Part shown: positions 8,959 to 17,790 of the stretch, piece after piece
Layout: every line of letters begins with the position of its first letter
Position numbering within the stretch: position 1 is the stretch's first letter
Assembly: GCF_001610975.1 (NCBI RefSeq)
Contig: NZ_CP013342.1
Span: forward strand, 744,001-808,000
Reading direction: 5' to 3'
From: Sphingopyxis terrae subsp. terrae NBRC 15098
Lineage (GTDB): Bacteria > Pseudomonadota > Alphaproteobacteria > Sphingomonadales > Sphingomonadaceae
Length of the DNA: 64,000 bases
Notes under the pieces: model-generated
What the model was told of the DNA's origin: nothing
What the model saw: only the letters and a program-made list of their open reading frames with translations
Databases searched by the model: none
Program-made: the position numbers and the translations under genes

Positions 8959-10121
8959 TGCCAGCGCACCTTCATCGCCGACCAGCCGGTAAACCAGTTG
9001 GACGGCAGCCGCTCGGGATCGCCGACGAGCTCGATCGTCTCAATATGGCGTCCGAGCGCTTCGAACAGCAGCCGTGTCTCGAGCCGCGCGAGATGCGCGC
9101 CGAGACAGAAATGCGGTCCGATCCCGAAGCCCATATGCGGGTTAGGCTTGCGGTCGAGAACCAGTCTGCCCGCTTCGCGGAACATTTTCTCGTCGTGATT
9201 GCCGCTCGCGAACCACAGGACGACCTTGTCGCCTTTCGCGATCGCCTGCCCGGCGATCACCGTGTCGGCCGAGGCCGTGCGGCGCATGTGCGTGACCGGC
9301 GAGACGAAGCGGCACATTTCCTCGGTCGCGGTCGGCAGCAGTTCGCCATGATCGCGCAGGAGCGGATAATCGCCTTGCCGCACCAATTGTGCGAGACCGC
9401 CGGTAACGAGAAAGCGCGTCGTCTCGTTGCCGGCGATGGTCAGCAGCATGAAATAGGCGTCGAGCAGTTGCTGCGGCTCTTCGCCCTCCGGAAAATCGGC
9501 CTCGACAAGCAGGGTCGCAAGATCGTCGGCGGGCTGCCGGCGCTTCAATGCGCCAAGGTCACGGAAATAGTCGAAGAGATGCTGGCGTGCACCCGCCTGC
9601 TCCGCGTCGCTCGCATTGACGTCGGACATCAGATTGGCCGAGTCGACGAGCGCCGGCGCTTCCTCGGGGGGCACGCCGAGCATGTCGGCGATGACGAGCA
9701 TCGGCAGCCGGACCGCGATGCGATCGACAAAATCGAAGGCCTCACCGTGCGGCGCCGCGAGCACCAGTTCCTCAGCGATGCGCGCGAATGCCTCGGTTCG
9801 CCGCTCGACCACCGAGCGCGACAGGCCGGGCATGACGATCGAGCGCAGCCGCGAATGGAGCGTGCCGTCGCTGTTGTGGACGCTGGGCGCCCCATGGCCT
9901 TCGGCGCGGCGATCCTTGATCTGGGTTCCCTGCCCCGAGATGAAGAGCTGACCCTCGCGCGCCGCCGCCGAGATGTCCGCGTAACGGACGAGCGACCAGA
10001 AGCCCGGTCCGTCGGGCTCCTGGTTGAAAGCCAGGCCCTCCCTGCCACGCAGGCCGCGAAACAGCTCATGCTCGCGCGAACTCTGGAAGGGCGCGATATC
10101 GAGGAGATCGACCGGGCTCAT
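8955..10121 (-). CDS. Cytochrome P450
   Basis: This is a soluble bacterial P450 of 388 residues. The oxygen-activation helix has AGNETTR near 230, and the heme-binding loop GFGIGPHFCLGAHLARLE carries the axial Cys at about 339. It would hydroxylate a hydrophobic substrate with electrons from a ferredoxin such as the one at 1-230. It is the first enzyme gene after the TetR gene and overlaps it by 4 bp, so the operon is probably led by its own regulator. The CYP family cannot be assigned by eye. Confidence 0.95.
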   Translation of the reverse strand: MSPVDLLDIAPFQSSREHELFRGLRGREGLAFNQEPDGPGFWSLVRYADISAAAREGQLFISGQGTQIKDRRAEGHGAPSVHNSDGTLHSRLRSIVMPGLSRSVVERRTEAFARIAEELVLAAPHGEAFDFVDRIAVRLPMLVIADMLGVPPEEAPALVDSANLMSDVNASDAEQAGARQHLFDYFRDLGALKRRQPADDLATLLVEADFPEGEEPQQLLDAYFMLLTIAGNETTRFLVTGGLAQLVRQGDYPLLRDHGELLPTATEEMCRFVSPVTHMRRTASADTVIAGQAIAKGDKVVLWFASGNHDEKMFREAGRLVLDRKPNPHMGFGIGPHFCLGAHLARLETRLLFEALGRHIETIELVGDPERLPSNWFTGWSAMKVRWQ

Positions 10122-10771
10122 GCCGTCGCTCCGCGGATCGTCCGATACCAGATCAGGGCGCAGCTGCGACCGAGCCGCTCGATGGTTGCCGCATCGGGAT
10201 CATCGACCGCAAGCCCGATCTCGACATAGGCAAGCTGTTCGGTAAGCGCACTCAGCCCCGCCGCGACCATCGCGGCGTCGTCGAGTGGAGGAATCTCGCC
10301 GCTCGCGACGAGCTGATCGAACCAGCGATGCGTTCGCCCGACATAGCGGTTGCGAATCTTGAGCCACATTTCGCGAAACTCGATCTCGTCGTTCCGCGCC
10401 GCGACTTCGCGCGCCACGCGAAGCAGTTTCCGGTTCTGCGAATATTCGCGGAAGAACTGGATATTGCGCCGCTCGAGCTGCGCAAGGGTGACCGCGCCAT
10501 CCTCGCCCACTTCGCGCCCCGAGGTGTGACGGAGCTGCGCATTCATCCGGTCGAGGACCGCGACGAGGATCTCGGCCTTGTCCTTGAAGTGTCGATAGAA
10601 GAGGCCGTGGCTCACCCCGGCCTTGGTGTTGATGTCGACGACGCGGGTCGCTTCGTAACCACGCTGCCCGAAGACCTCGGTCGCCGCATCGAGCATGCGC
10701 TCACGAGTCGCTTGCCCCTTGGGGGTGGGCGGCAGCGCCTGCTCAGCCTTGCTGTTTGGATCTTGCTCCAT
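10118..10771 (-). CDS. TetR/AcrR family transcriptional regulator
   Basis: The N-terminal helix-turn-helix is clear (ERMLDAATEVFGQRGYEATRV, GVSHGLFYRHFKDKAEIL). The remaining ~160 residues are the variable ligand-binding domain. A GAGGG sequence 5 bp upstream favours the ATG at 10771; an ATG at 10789 would add six residues. It is the first gene of the leftward P450/CoA-ligase operon and faces a divergent SDR operon. It probably represses one or both through the palindromes at 10810-10861 and is relieved by a pathway intermediate. Confidence 0.9.
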   Translation of the reverse strand: MEQDPNSKAEQALPPTPKGQATRERMLDAATEVFGQRGYEATRVVDINTKAGVSHGLFYRHFKDKAEILVAVLDRMNAQLRHTSGREVGEDGAVTLAQLERRNIQFFREYSQNRKLLRVAREVAARNDEIEFREMWLKIRNRYVGRTHRWFDQLVASGEIPPLDDAAMVAAGLSALTEQLAYVEIGLAVDDPDAATIERLGRSCALIWYRTIRGATA

Positions 10772-10809
10772 CGGCACCCTCGATTCCATTCATCCATTGT
10801 CTTTTCGAC

Positions 10810-10861
10810 TTGCACTCATAGTGCAAGAATGTAAAAGTGATGTCAATGTCACTTTTACATT
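10810..10861. promoter_or_regulatory. Two palindromes in the divergent TetR/SDR control region
   Basis: A perfect 7-bp inverted repeat (TTGCACT-CAT-AGTGCAA, 10810-10826) is followed at once by a perfect 13-bp inverted repeat (AATGTAAAAGTGA, 8-nt spacer, TCACTTTTACATT, 10828-10861). They lie between the divergent TetR and SDR start codons, in the most AT-rich stretch nearby. They are good candidates for operators or overlapping promoters; which protein binds is an inference. Confidence 0.6.
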
Positions 10862-10922
10862 GCCGAGCCAAGCGCGCTCCCGGCTCGGAAAGATGGCAAA
10901 AACATATAGGGAAGAGGAGAGC

Positions 10923-11693
10923 ATGATGGGCCGACTAGACGGCAAGATTGCCATTATCACCGGCGCGACGGGCGGGATCGGATCGGCGACCGCGCGCAAA
11001 TTTCTCGGCGAAGGCGCAAGCGTCATGATCGCCGGCCGTGATGCAGGACGACTCGCCGAGGCGGCCGCAGCACTGGGCGAAAGCGACCGCGTCGCGACCT
11101 GTGCCGGGCATCCCGCCGAAGAGGCCGATGTGGCGGCGCTCGTTGCGGCAACCCTCGCGCGCTTCGGGCGGCTCGACATCCTCGTCGCCAACGCGGGATC
11201 GGAAGGCAGCGTCATCCCGCTGGTGATGGCCGACGTCGAGAGTCTCGACGAGGTGATGCGCGCCAACATCCGCAGCACCTTCCTCGCGATCAAGCATGGC
11301 GGGATCGCGATGGCCGAAACGGGCGGCGCGATCGTCACCATGTCGTCGGTGACCGGCGAGGTCGGGGTTCCGGGCATCGGCCCCTATGCCGCCACCAAAC
11401 ATGCGATCCTCGGTCTCACCAAGGTCGCCGCGCTTGAGCTTGCCGCGAGCAACATCCGGGTGAACAGCGTCGCTCCCGCCCCGATCGACAATGCGATGAT
11501 GCAGTCGATCGAGGAGCAGGCGGCGCCCGGCGATCCCGCTGCCGCGCGCGCGGGCTTTTCTGGGCTGATCGCGATGCGCCGCTACGGCCGCAACGAAGAG
11601 GTTGCGAATGTCATCGCCTTTCTCGCCAGCCCCGAAGCCAGCTATGTCACGGGTGCGACCTATGCCGTCGACGGCGGCTTCCTGGCGGCCTGA
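10923..11693 (+). CDS. SDR family oxidoreductase
   Basis: From the ATG at 10923 (GAGGAGAGC just upstream) this is a 256-residue classical SDR. It has TGATGGIG near 13-20, NAG near 90, the catalytic serine in MSSVTG near 140 and YAATKHA near 155. It ends in YAVDGGFLAA. It is the first gene of the rightward operon with a kinase-like protein, a DUF6285-like protein and an aldehyde dehydrogenase. The reading frame stays open well upstream of the chosen start, but that part crosses the operator palindromes and is not coding. Confidence 0.9.
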   Translation: MMGRLDGKIAIITGATGGIGSATARKFLGEGASVMIAGRDAGRLAEAAAALGESDRVATCAGHPAEEADVAALVAATLARFGRLDILVANAGSEGSVIPLVMADVESLDEVMRANIRSTFLAIKHGGIAMAETGGAIVTMSSVTGEVGVPGIGPYAATKHAILGLTKVAALELAASNIRVNSVAPAPIDNAMMQSIEEQAAPGDPAAARAGFSGLIAMRRYGRNEEVANVIAFLASPEASYVTGATYAVDGGFLAA

Positions 11694-11714
11694 CAAAAAG
11701 CGAGGGAAGAGACA

Positions 11715-12839
11715 ATGATTGACACCGAACCCCTGCTCGCCACGCTGCTCGAAGAACGCAAGGCGCGGCGCGGTCTGCCGCCCTATCTTCCGCAGGAGGA
11801 TCGCGCGGTCGCGGCGCTGCTGCAAAGCTGGTACGATGAGCGGGAGCCGGGCGCGAATGTCCGCGACGTCGCGCGCATGGGCGGCGGCGCATCGCGCGAG
11901 CAGTTCATCTTCACGCTCGAGCGCGACGGCACCGAACGCCGCTATATTCTGCGCATGGACCCGACCGAGGGCATCACCGAGACGAGCCGTGCGCGCGAAT
12001 ATGAGATATTGCGCGCGTTCGAAGGCACGCTTCCGGTTCCCGCCGCAGTCTGGCTCGACATCGACGCCGACCATTTCCCCTGCCCCGCAATGATCGTCGA
12101 GGTCGTTGCGGGTGTGACCAAGCCAACCTCGGACCAGCTTTCGGTGACGGGTCTCGGCACCATATTGGGCGATCCACTTCGCGACATCATCCGCCCGCAA
12201 TTCCTGGGGCATCTGGCGACCATCCACAATTTCGACTGGAGCACGGCCGATCTGCCCTCCTTTACCGCGCCGACGGACGATCCCAAGCAGCCGACGCGCT
12301 GGCTGATCCAGTTCTGGAAGGAATTGCTCGAGCAGGATGCGGTGACCAAGGAGCCCGTGCTTCGCCTCGCGACGCAGTGGCTCGAGGATAATGTGCCCGA
12401 CTGCGAGAAAATCTCGGTCGTCCACGGCGACTATCGCACCGGCAATTATCTCTTCGAAGAAGCTGACGGCCGGATCACCGCGATCCTCGACTGGGAGATG
12501 TGCTACCTCGGCGATCTCCACGCCGATCTCGCCTGGGCGATCCAGCCGGTGTTCGGCAGCCATATCGACGGCGTCTTTCGCGGCAGCGATCTCGCCCCGC
12601 CCGCACAATTCCTCGCCGAATATGAGGCCGCGAGCGGCAATCGAGTCGATCCAGCAAAGCTGCATTATTTCACCATGTTCAACGCGTGGAAGAGCTACAT
12701 CCTCGTCGCCGCGCTCGGCGTGCGCGCCGCGCGCCAAGCGCATAACCACCAGGATGTGCTGCTCACCTTCCTTGCCGCGACCGGGCCGTTGTTCGTCGAC
12801 GAGCTGGCGCGGCTCCTCATGATGGAGGAAAGCCAGTGA
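11715..12839 (+). CDS. Phosphotransferase (APH/ACAD10-kinase-like) family protein
   Basis: This 374-residue protein is the second kinase-fold protein in the window. HGDYRTGN near 237-244 is the catalytic loop and LDWEMCYLGD near 258 is the metal-binding motif. It follows the SDR by 21 bp with GAGGGAAGAG upstream, and overlaps the next gene by 4 bp (ATGA). Pairing of such a kinase with a small DUF6285-like partner is common in actinobacterial and proteobacterial acyl-CoA clusters. The substrate is unknown. Confidence 0.85.
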   Translation: MIDTEPLLATLLEERKARRGLPPYLPQEDRAVAALLQSWYDEREPGANVRDVARMGGGASREQFIFTLERDGTERRYILRMDPTEGITETSRAREYEILRAFEGTLPVPAAVWLDIDADHFPCPAMIVEVVAGVTKPTSDQLSVTGLGTILGDPLRDIIRPQFLGHLATIHNFDWSTADLPSFTAPTDDPKQPTRWLIQFWKELLEQDAVTKEPVLRLATQWLEDNVPDCEKISVVHGDYRTGNYLFEEADGRITAILDWEMCYLGDLHADLAWAIQPVFGSHIDGVFRGSDLAPPAQFLAEYEAASGNRVDPAKLHYFTMFNAWKSYILVAALGVRAARQAHNHQDVLLTFLAATGPLFVDELARLLMMEESQ

Positions 12840-13312
12840 ACCCCTCGGTCGACGATCGCCTCAACAGCGTGCTGCGCGCGCTGCAGTCCGTGGTGTTGCC
12901 CGCGCTTCCCGAAAGCGCCAATCTCGCGCGCGAGCAGATCATGCTCGCCATGGGGCATATCCAGATCATCCAGGCGCAGCGCGACGCGACCCCCGCCCAT
13001 GAGGCCGGGGAACTCGCCGACATGTCCGATATGGCCCGCGAGATGCTGGCGATCGCAGGGGGAGGCGAACCCATCGCCGCCGCCCGCGCCGCCCTCGCCG
13101 CCCGGCTCGCCGACGAGGATGGCCTGTCGCGCGATCGCGCCGAGGCGATCCGCGAGGCGATCGACGCGCTGCTGCGCACTGCGCACGCAGGCGGTGAACG
13201 CGATTATCACCGCCGCCTTGCCGCAGCGATCCTGCCGCTTGGCCGCGCACGCGCGGCCAAAGACCGCGCCTGGTTCGCCCCGATGGGCTTCGACAGCGAG
13301 ATGAGCGCGTGA
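12836..13312 (+). CDS. Small helical DUF6285-like protein
   Basis: This 158-residue protein is rich in Ala, Arg and Glu and predicted mostly helical, without signal peptide or membrane segment. It is translationally coupled to the phosphotransferase (ATGA). Its size, the early motif VLPALPESANLAREQ and the strict neighbourhood match the DUF6285 proteins that accompany these kinases. The family assignment is from memory of that context. It may be a partner subunit; no catalytic motif is visible. Confidence 0.7.
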   Translation: MNPSVDDRLNSVLRALQSVVLPALPESANLAREQIMLAMGHIQIIQAQRDATPAHEAGELADMSDMAREMLAIAGGGEPIAAARAALAARLADEDGLSRDRAEAIREAIDALLRTAHAGGERDYHRRLAAAILPLGRARAAKDRAWFAPMGFDSEMSA

Positions 13313-13332
13313 GCGCAAATGGAGAAATGGGC

Positions 13333-14763
13333 ATGACGATCGATCGCGATTTCCGAATGCTGATAGGCGGACAGCTGGTGCCGGGCGCGGCACAGCTGGC
13401 GGTGGAAAATCCCGCGACCGGCGACATTTTCGCCGCAGCCCCCGACGCGTCGCCGACCGATCTCGACGCCGCGGTCGCCGCGGCGCGTGCCGCCTTTCCG
13501 GGCTGGCGCGATACACCGGTCGAGGCGCGCCGCGAGGCGATCATCGCGCTCGCCGACCGGCTGATCGCCGAAGTCGAGCCGATGAAGCGGCTGCTTACCC
13601 GCGAGCAGGGCAAACCGCACAAGGATGCCGCCGAGGAATTGCTGGGCGCGGCAAGCTGGCTCAAGGCGGCAGCGAGCCTCGACATTCCCGTCACGGTCAA
13701 CGAGGACAGCGCCGAGCGCTACAGCGAAACCCGGCACGTCCCGATCGGCGTGGTGGCGGCGATCGCGCCGTGGAACTATCCGCTGATCCTCGCCTCGTTC
13801 AAGCTCGGACCGGCGCTGCTCGCGGGCAATTGCGTTATATTGAAGCCCTCGCCTTTCACTCCGCTCACCGCGCTGAAGCTCGGCGAACTAGCCGCCGACA
13901 TTTTCCCGGCGGGCGTGCTCAATGTGATCAGCGGCGGCGATGCGCTCGGCCCCTGGCTCACCAGCCATGCCGGGATCGACAAGGTCAGCTTCACCGGCTC
14001 GACGGCGACGGGCAAGAAGGTGATGGCCGCAGCGTCGGACACGCTGAAGCGCGTGACCCTCGAGCTTGGCGGTAACGACCCCGCGATCGTCATGCACGAT
14101 GTCGATGCCGAGGCGATCGCCGAGCAGATTTTCTGGGCTGCGTTCGGCAATGGCGGGCAGATCTGCATCGCCTCGAAGCGCATCTATGTCCACGAACAGG
14201 TCTATGATGCGCTGCGCGACGCTCTCGTCGCCTATGCCCGCACGGTAAAGGTCGGCGACGGGGCCGAGCTGGGCACGCAGATCGGACCGGTCAATAACAG
14301 TCTGCAATATAAGCGCGTGCTAGAACTAATCCGCGACGCGCGCGCGCAAGGCTATGAGTTCCTGACCGGCGGCGAGGAAGCGCCGGGGACCGGTCATTTC
14401 ATCCCGGTCACAATCATCGACAATCCCCCCGAAGATAGCCGTATCGTTCAGGAAGAGCAGTTCGGCCCGGTACTGCCGCTCCTCAAATTCGGTGATTATG
14501 ACGAGGCAATTGCGCGCGCCAACGCATGCGAATACGGCCTTGGCGCAACTGTCTGGGGGGCGGACGAAGACTCCGCCTGGGCGCTGGCCGAACGGATCGA
14601 GAGCGGCAATGTATGGGTCAACGAAACTCGCCACCTCTCGCCCTTCGTAGCTTTTGCCGGACACAAGCAATCGGGGTTTGGGGTCGAGAATGGCCAAGAG
14701 GGGCTTCTCGAGTACCTTCTGCCTAAGACGATCACCCGCAAGCGCGCGCCGGGTAGTCAATGA
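13333..14763 (+). CDS. Aldehyde dehydrogenase family protein
   Basis: From ATG at 13333 (GGAG 8 bp upstream) this is a 476-residue NAD(P)+-dependent aldehyde dehydrogenase. It has the oxyanion Asn in PWNYPL near 150, FTGSTATGK near 220, the general-base Glu in LELGGNDP near 250 and the nucleophilic Cys in GGQICIASKR near 281. An in-frame GTG at 13309 overlaps the previous gene but has a weaker ribosome site. It probably turns an aldehyde intermediate into the acid that the CoA ligase in the facing operon activates. A strong hairpin follows the stop codon. Confidence 0.93.
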   Translation: MTIDRDFRMLIGGQLVPGAAQLAVENPATGDIFAAAPDASPTDLDAAVAAARAAFPGWRDTPVEARREAIIALADRLIAEVEPMKRLLTREQGKPHKDAAEELLGAASWLKAAASLDIPVTVNEDSAERYSETRHVPIGVVAAIAPWNYPLILASFKLGPALLAGNCVILKPSPFTPLTALKLGELAADIFPAGVLNVISGGDALGPWLTSHAGIDKVSFTGSTATGKKVMAAASDTLKRVTLELGGNDPAIVMHDVDAEAIAEQIFWAAFGNGGQICIASKRIYVHEQVYDALRDALVAYARTVKVGDGAELGTQIGPVNNSLQYKRVLELIRDARAQGYEFLTGGEEAPGTGHFIPVTIIDNPPEDSRIVQEEQFGPVLPLLKFGDYDEAIARANACEYGLGATVWGADEDSAWALAERIESGNVWVNETRHLSPFVAFAGHKQSGFGVENGQEGLLEYLLPKTITRKRAPGSQ

Positions 14764-14766
14764 GCC

Positions 14767-14797
14767 GCGTAGCGGACCAGCATTCGGTCCGCTACGC
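14767..14797 (+). terminator. Hairpin after the aldehyde dehydrogenase gene
   Basis: A perfect 12-bp stem (GCGTAGCGGACC / GGTCCGCTACGC) with a 7-nt loop begins 4 bp after the stop codon. There is no T-run, so it is either a Rho-assisted terminator or a 3'-end stabilizer. It also marks the end of the catabolic block and the left edge of the accessory island. Confidence 0.6.
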
Positions 14798-14817
14798 GCC
14801 AGCAACGCAGGACGATA

Positions 14818-15666
14818 TCAGGCCGCCATCGCCCGACGACCTGCCTCGACAAGAAATCGTCGTCGCCGCGCTTGCAGTTCGGCGACGTAGCCACGCCCCT
14901 CGCGTAGCTCGATTATCCGCCGAAGGAGGCGATCCGTCGCGACGTCGATATCGGCGCGCCCGTCATGGCACCGCCGCCAGCGTGCAAGCAGCCATGCGAC
15001 GCCAATCGTATCGCTTTCGCAGGCTTCCTGAACGGCATCCCACGCGCCCGCGTAGATGAACCCCGTGACCGCGAACGCCGGCGCGGTCATCTTCGCCGGG
15101 ATATCGAGCACAGCCAAGACCTCGGCGAGATGGATCGGCTTCATTTTGAACCCACCGGTCACGATGCGAGCGAAGTCGAGGTGGCGAGCCGGATCGTTGC
15201 CGCCGAAAGACAGCCAGCGCCAGCCACGGGGAAGAGTCAGGCCATGCTTGTAGGCCGCCATCATGATCAACGGAATGTCGTGCACCATCCCCGCCCACGT
15301 CACGAGCTCGGCGTCTGGCCAGGTCTGCAGCAGCTGGAACAGCCCGGCCACGATCGCACGCTCGTCATGGTCCGGCTGGCTCAAGGTCACGAACTGCGCG
15401 ATATCCAGATTACCGTCGGCATGCTCTGTCAGCACCATGACAGAGGCGGTGACGATGGTCTGGAACACCCAGCGCGGACAGGTCAACGGATCTTCGCTGC
15501 GCGTATAACCGCGGCGCGCAGGCTGACTGTTGTCGTTACCGGGGCTATACCGTTCCGTGGCCTGGTAACGGCGGTGGCCGCTTTCATCGATGACGGCGGA
15601 CTCGACGTCGAGCACAATATAGGAGCGCGGTCGGCGTTCAACGCCGATACGGGGTTCGTATTTCAC
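14818..15666 (-). CDS. Predicted 3'-5' exonuclease (PolB-exonuclease-like)
   Basis: This 282-residue protein uses a GTG start with AAGGAAA 7 bp upstream. The acidic pair in YIVLDVES near 16-23 (Exo I), WAGMVHDIPLIM near 144-155 (Exo II) and the Asp in ESDTIGVAWLL near 218-228 (Exo III) fit the predicted DEDD exonucleases related to the PolB proofreading domain. It is the last of a leftward group with a DnaQ-like exonuclease and two unknown proteins, all typical of sphingomonad mobile DNA. The exact role is unknown. Confidence 0.7.
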   Translation of the reverse strand: MKYEPRIGVERRPRSYIVLDVESAVIDESGHRRYQATERYSPGNDNSQPARRGYTRSEDPLTCPRWVFQTIVTASVMVLTEHADGNLDIAQFVTLSQPDHDERAIVAGLFQLLQTWPDAELVTWAGMVHDIPLIMMAAYKHGLTLPRGWRWLSFGGNDPARHLDFARIVTGGFKMKPIHLAEVLAVLDIPAKMTAPAFAVTGFIYAGAWDAVQEACESDTIGVAWLLARWRRCHDGRADIDVATDRLLRRIIELREGRGYVAELQARRRRFLVEAGRRAMAA

Positions 15667-15752
15667 AGATATTTCCTTGGAATGCGCGGCAGGCTCGGCC
15701 TGCCGCGGTGCTCAGTGGTTTTGAGAATGATGGGTGCCGGCACCGGCCCCGA

Positions 15753-16253
15753 TTATTTGTCGCTGGAGCGCGGCTGGGACGTGTGCGTCTTGATACGCGT
15801 GCGCGTCGCGGCGGCGACGCGTGCTATGCGGGCCAAGGCTCGACAATGTCCGCCCGCGATGTCGGAGGGCGCTCCCGCCAGACATTCGAACGCGCCATCG
15901 CTGCCCAGCCGGATCGTAACTTTCCCGCATTCCGACACCAATATCACCGGCGCATTGCTGTCGCCCGACCAGGGTCGGCATCGAAAGATGTGGATCAAAT
16001 GCTGGTTGCGCATAACTGCCAGATACTCACGCGGCCCGGACTTGCCGGTGTGGGACTGACCTGCATAAATGATGTCCTGGTCCCGATCCATCGCGCGGAG
16101 AACCAGTTCGCACACGATGCCGCCGTCGATCGCGCCACCGGTGCCGAATTCAATTGACGGGGTAAGCTTGTGGTCTGCCGGAAAGCCCATTTCGTGGCGC
16201 AGAGCCCAGGCGTGTTTCTGTTGCCGCAGCGCCTTTATCGTGGTGTCGTTCAT
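15753..16253 (-). CDS. Hypothetical protein
   Basis: This 166-residue protein has no motif I recognise. A good AAGGAAG ribosome site lies 5 bp before its ATG. The middle (AGQSHTGKSGPREYLAVMRNQ) resembles no P-loop closely enough to call. It lies between the two exonuclease-like genes and reads in the same direction, so it is probably co-transcribed with them. Confidence 0.6.
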   Translation of the reverse strand: MNDTTIKALRQQKHAWALRHEMGFPADHKLTPSIEFGTGGAIDGGIVCELVLRAMDRDQDIIYAGQSHTGKSGPREYLAVMRNQHLIHIFRCRPWSGDSNAPVILVSECGKVTIRLGSDGAFECLAGAPSDIAGGHCRALARIARVAAATRTRIKTHTSQPRSSDK

Positions 16254-16263
16254 GCTATCTTCC

Positions 16264-16452
16264 TTACTCTTGGGTGACGGCCGCTTTGGCCGGAGCCTTT
16301 TTCCGCTCTCTCACGGTGCTCAATTCCGCCGCATCGGCGGTGGCTTGCGCCTGTCGGCGCCATTCGATGGCCGCAGGCCGTCGATTTACTGGATGTTCAA
16401 AATTTGCGGCTAAGCCGCTCTCTGAAGGAAGAGATTGCGACCTCACCTTCAT
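16264..16452 (-). CDS. Small hypothetical protein
   Basis: This 62-codon frame is rich in Ala, Arg and Glu and ends 10 bp before the 15753-16253 gene in the same direction. No good ribosome site is visible. It is kept as a possible gene because of the close coupling; it could be chance open frame in GC-rich DNA. Confidence 0.35.
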   Translation of the reverse strand: MKVRSQSLPSESGLAANFEHPVNRRPAAIEWRRQAQATADAAELSTVRERKKAPAKAAVTQE

Positions 16453-16525
16453 GCGAAGCGTCGCGGCATAACGACGCTCGCTGGCCTCGCTGCTCGCGCG
16501 ACCAGAGCAGCGAGGCCCTCCCCCT

Positions 16526-17407
16526 TTATCGATAACGGGTGTGCCAGCTGAGCTGGGTCACGCGCGGTGTTGCGCGGAGCTCGGCATCGCGCGCGAGCCA
16601 CAGGGCTTCCGCCTCGTGCGCCGCTTCGGCGATCTCGCGCCACCAGACCTTCTCGCGCGCATCCCAGCGATAGCCGCGCGCCTTGAGGAGATGGCGTTTG
16701 TCGAACGGCGCGCCCGTCGCTTCGAACCGCAGCGACGGCTGCGCTGCCCGAGCGATCAGCTCTGCCATGAGCGGCCGCACGCCGTCCGGACGATGTGTCA
16801 GCAGATGTGCGAGACTGATCACATCGGCGTCCGCCCGATGCCCGGTGGTGAAGTAACCCATCTGCATCAGCAGATGGCCAAGCTTCGCGCCATCGAATGC
16901 ATGCGCCGCCCAATCAATCTCGCGCATCGAACAGGCCCAGGCATGCCCCTTGATCCCGGGCAACAAGCGTTCAACGATTGGAGCGTCGTAGGCAGAATTG
17001 TGCGCGACAATCAGGTCAGAGCCGCCGAGCAGCGCTTCCCAGCGCGGCACGTTCAGGCCCCTCCCCGCCACGTCGTCGTCCGATATTCCGGTCAGCCGCT
17101 GCACCTCGGCCGGGATCGGAATGCCGGGATCGCGGAGGCCGCGAAGCGCTGTATCGATGGCGCGGATTTCTCCGGCCTCATCGACCAGCACCACTGCGGC
17201 GGCGATTTCGATGACCTCGGCGGTCTGGACATCGACAGATGTCGTTTCCGTATCGACGATCGCGATGCGCCGCGTGGACCCGATTGGCGGCCCATCATTC
17301 ACAAGTTCGGAAATCGGCCGCACGCGGCGGAGGATGCGGACATCGTCGCACGAGGCGCAGAGACGTAGCGCCGCCTCGAACGAGCCGGCGTCGTTATGGA
17401 TGGTCAT
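16526..17407 (-). CDS. DnaQ-like DEDDh 3'-5' exonuclease
   Basis: This 293-residue protein carries a full RNase T/DnaQ exonuclease domain: IVDTETT near 49-55 (Exo I), VAHNSAYDAPIV near 130-141 (Exo II) and HRADADVISL near 185-194 (Exo III with the catalytic His). A C-terminal ~80-residue tail (FDKRHLLKARGYRWDAREKVWWREI) is an added small domain, seen in similar mobile-element exonucleases. An AGGAGAAAA site precedes the ATG. It heads the leftward group of four genes; a dispersed repeat lies in its upstream region. Confidence 0.85.
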   Translation of the reverse strand: MTIHNDAGSFEAALRLCASCDDVRILRRVRPISELVNDGPPIGSTRRIAIVDTETTSVDVQTAEVIEIAAAVVLVDEAGEIRAIDTALRGLRDPGIPIPAEVQRLTGISDDDVAGRGLNVPRWEALLGGSDLIVAHNSAYDAPIVERLLPGIKGHAWACSMREIDWAAHAFDGAKLGHLLMQMGYFTTGHRADADVISLAHLLTHRPDGVRPLMAELIARAAQPSLRFEATGAPFDKRHLLKARGYRWDAREKVWWREIAEAAHEAEALWLARDAELRATPRVTQLSWHTRYR

Positions 17408-17471
17408 GGATTTTCTCCTGTTCGCTTACTGCCGAGCGCAGGCGAGGCTTTTCCTCCCCTCTTCACCCGGC

Positions 17472-17526
17472 TGCAGGAGACGCGGTCGCGGCAGCTTTTC
17501 CATCCCGGTCACATGCGTCGACCGTC
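17472..17526 (+). repeat. 55-bp dispersed repeat, copy A
   Basis: This stretch matches 29255-29309 in the same orientation. The core of 25 bases (17494-17518, starting GCTTTTCCATCCCGG and ending CACATGCGT) is identical and the flanks differ at about eight positions. It lies outside clear genes, 65 bp upstream of the DnaQ-like gene. Confidence 0.7.
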
Positions 17527-17563
17527 CCAGGCGATAGCAAGGCGCCCCGGTCAGGCGCCGAAG

Positions 17564-17790
17564 CTAGGAGCGCGCACTCTGCTTCTTGAACCACGGATCC
17601 GCGGTGCGCTCGACCGTCAGCCGATCGGTCGGATATTTGCGCACCAGCGACATGGCCTCGTCTGCCGACGCATTGAGCCAAGTGTCATGATCGTCGGGAT
17701 GTAGGATCACCGGCATGCGATCGTGGATGTCCCACAGCTCTTCGGTCGCATCGACCATGACGCCGGTATAGGCGTTGCCCCGCGTGACGG
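17564..17790 (-). pseudogene. C-terminal part of an SRAP/YedK (HMCES-like) gene
   Basis: Reading leftward, this encodes NAYTGVMVDATEELWDIHDRMPVIL and on to FKKQSARS. The HDRMPVIL motif with its active-site His is diagnostic of the second half of SOS-response-associated peptidases, which crosslink to abasic sites in single-stranded DNA. The N-terminal half, with the catalytic Cys2, is found 5 kb away at 22850-23246 on the same strand. The two halves together have about the normal length (~206 of ~210-230 residues), so the gene was split by the DNA between them. Confidence 0.8.

Noticed and set aside
10935..12749. Long open frame (604 codons) on the minus strand
   Set aside because: It is fully antisense to the SDR and phosphotransferase genes, which have clear motifs and ribosome sites; GC-rich codon bias alone keeps the frame open.
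14760..14820. Left attachment site matching the tRNA-Arg 3' end
   Set aside because: I saw no copy of the tRNA-derived sequence there or elsewhere in the window by eye; a systematic search would be needed.
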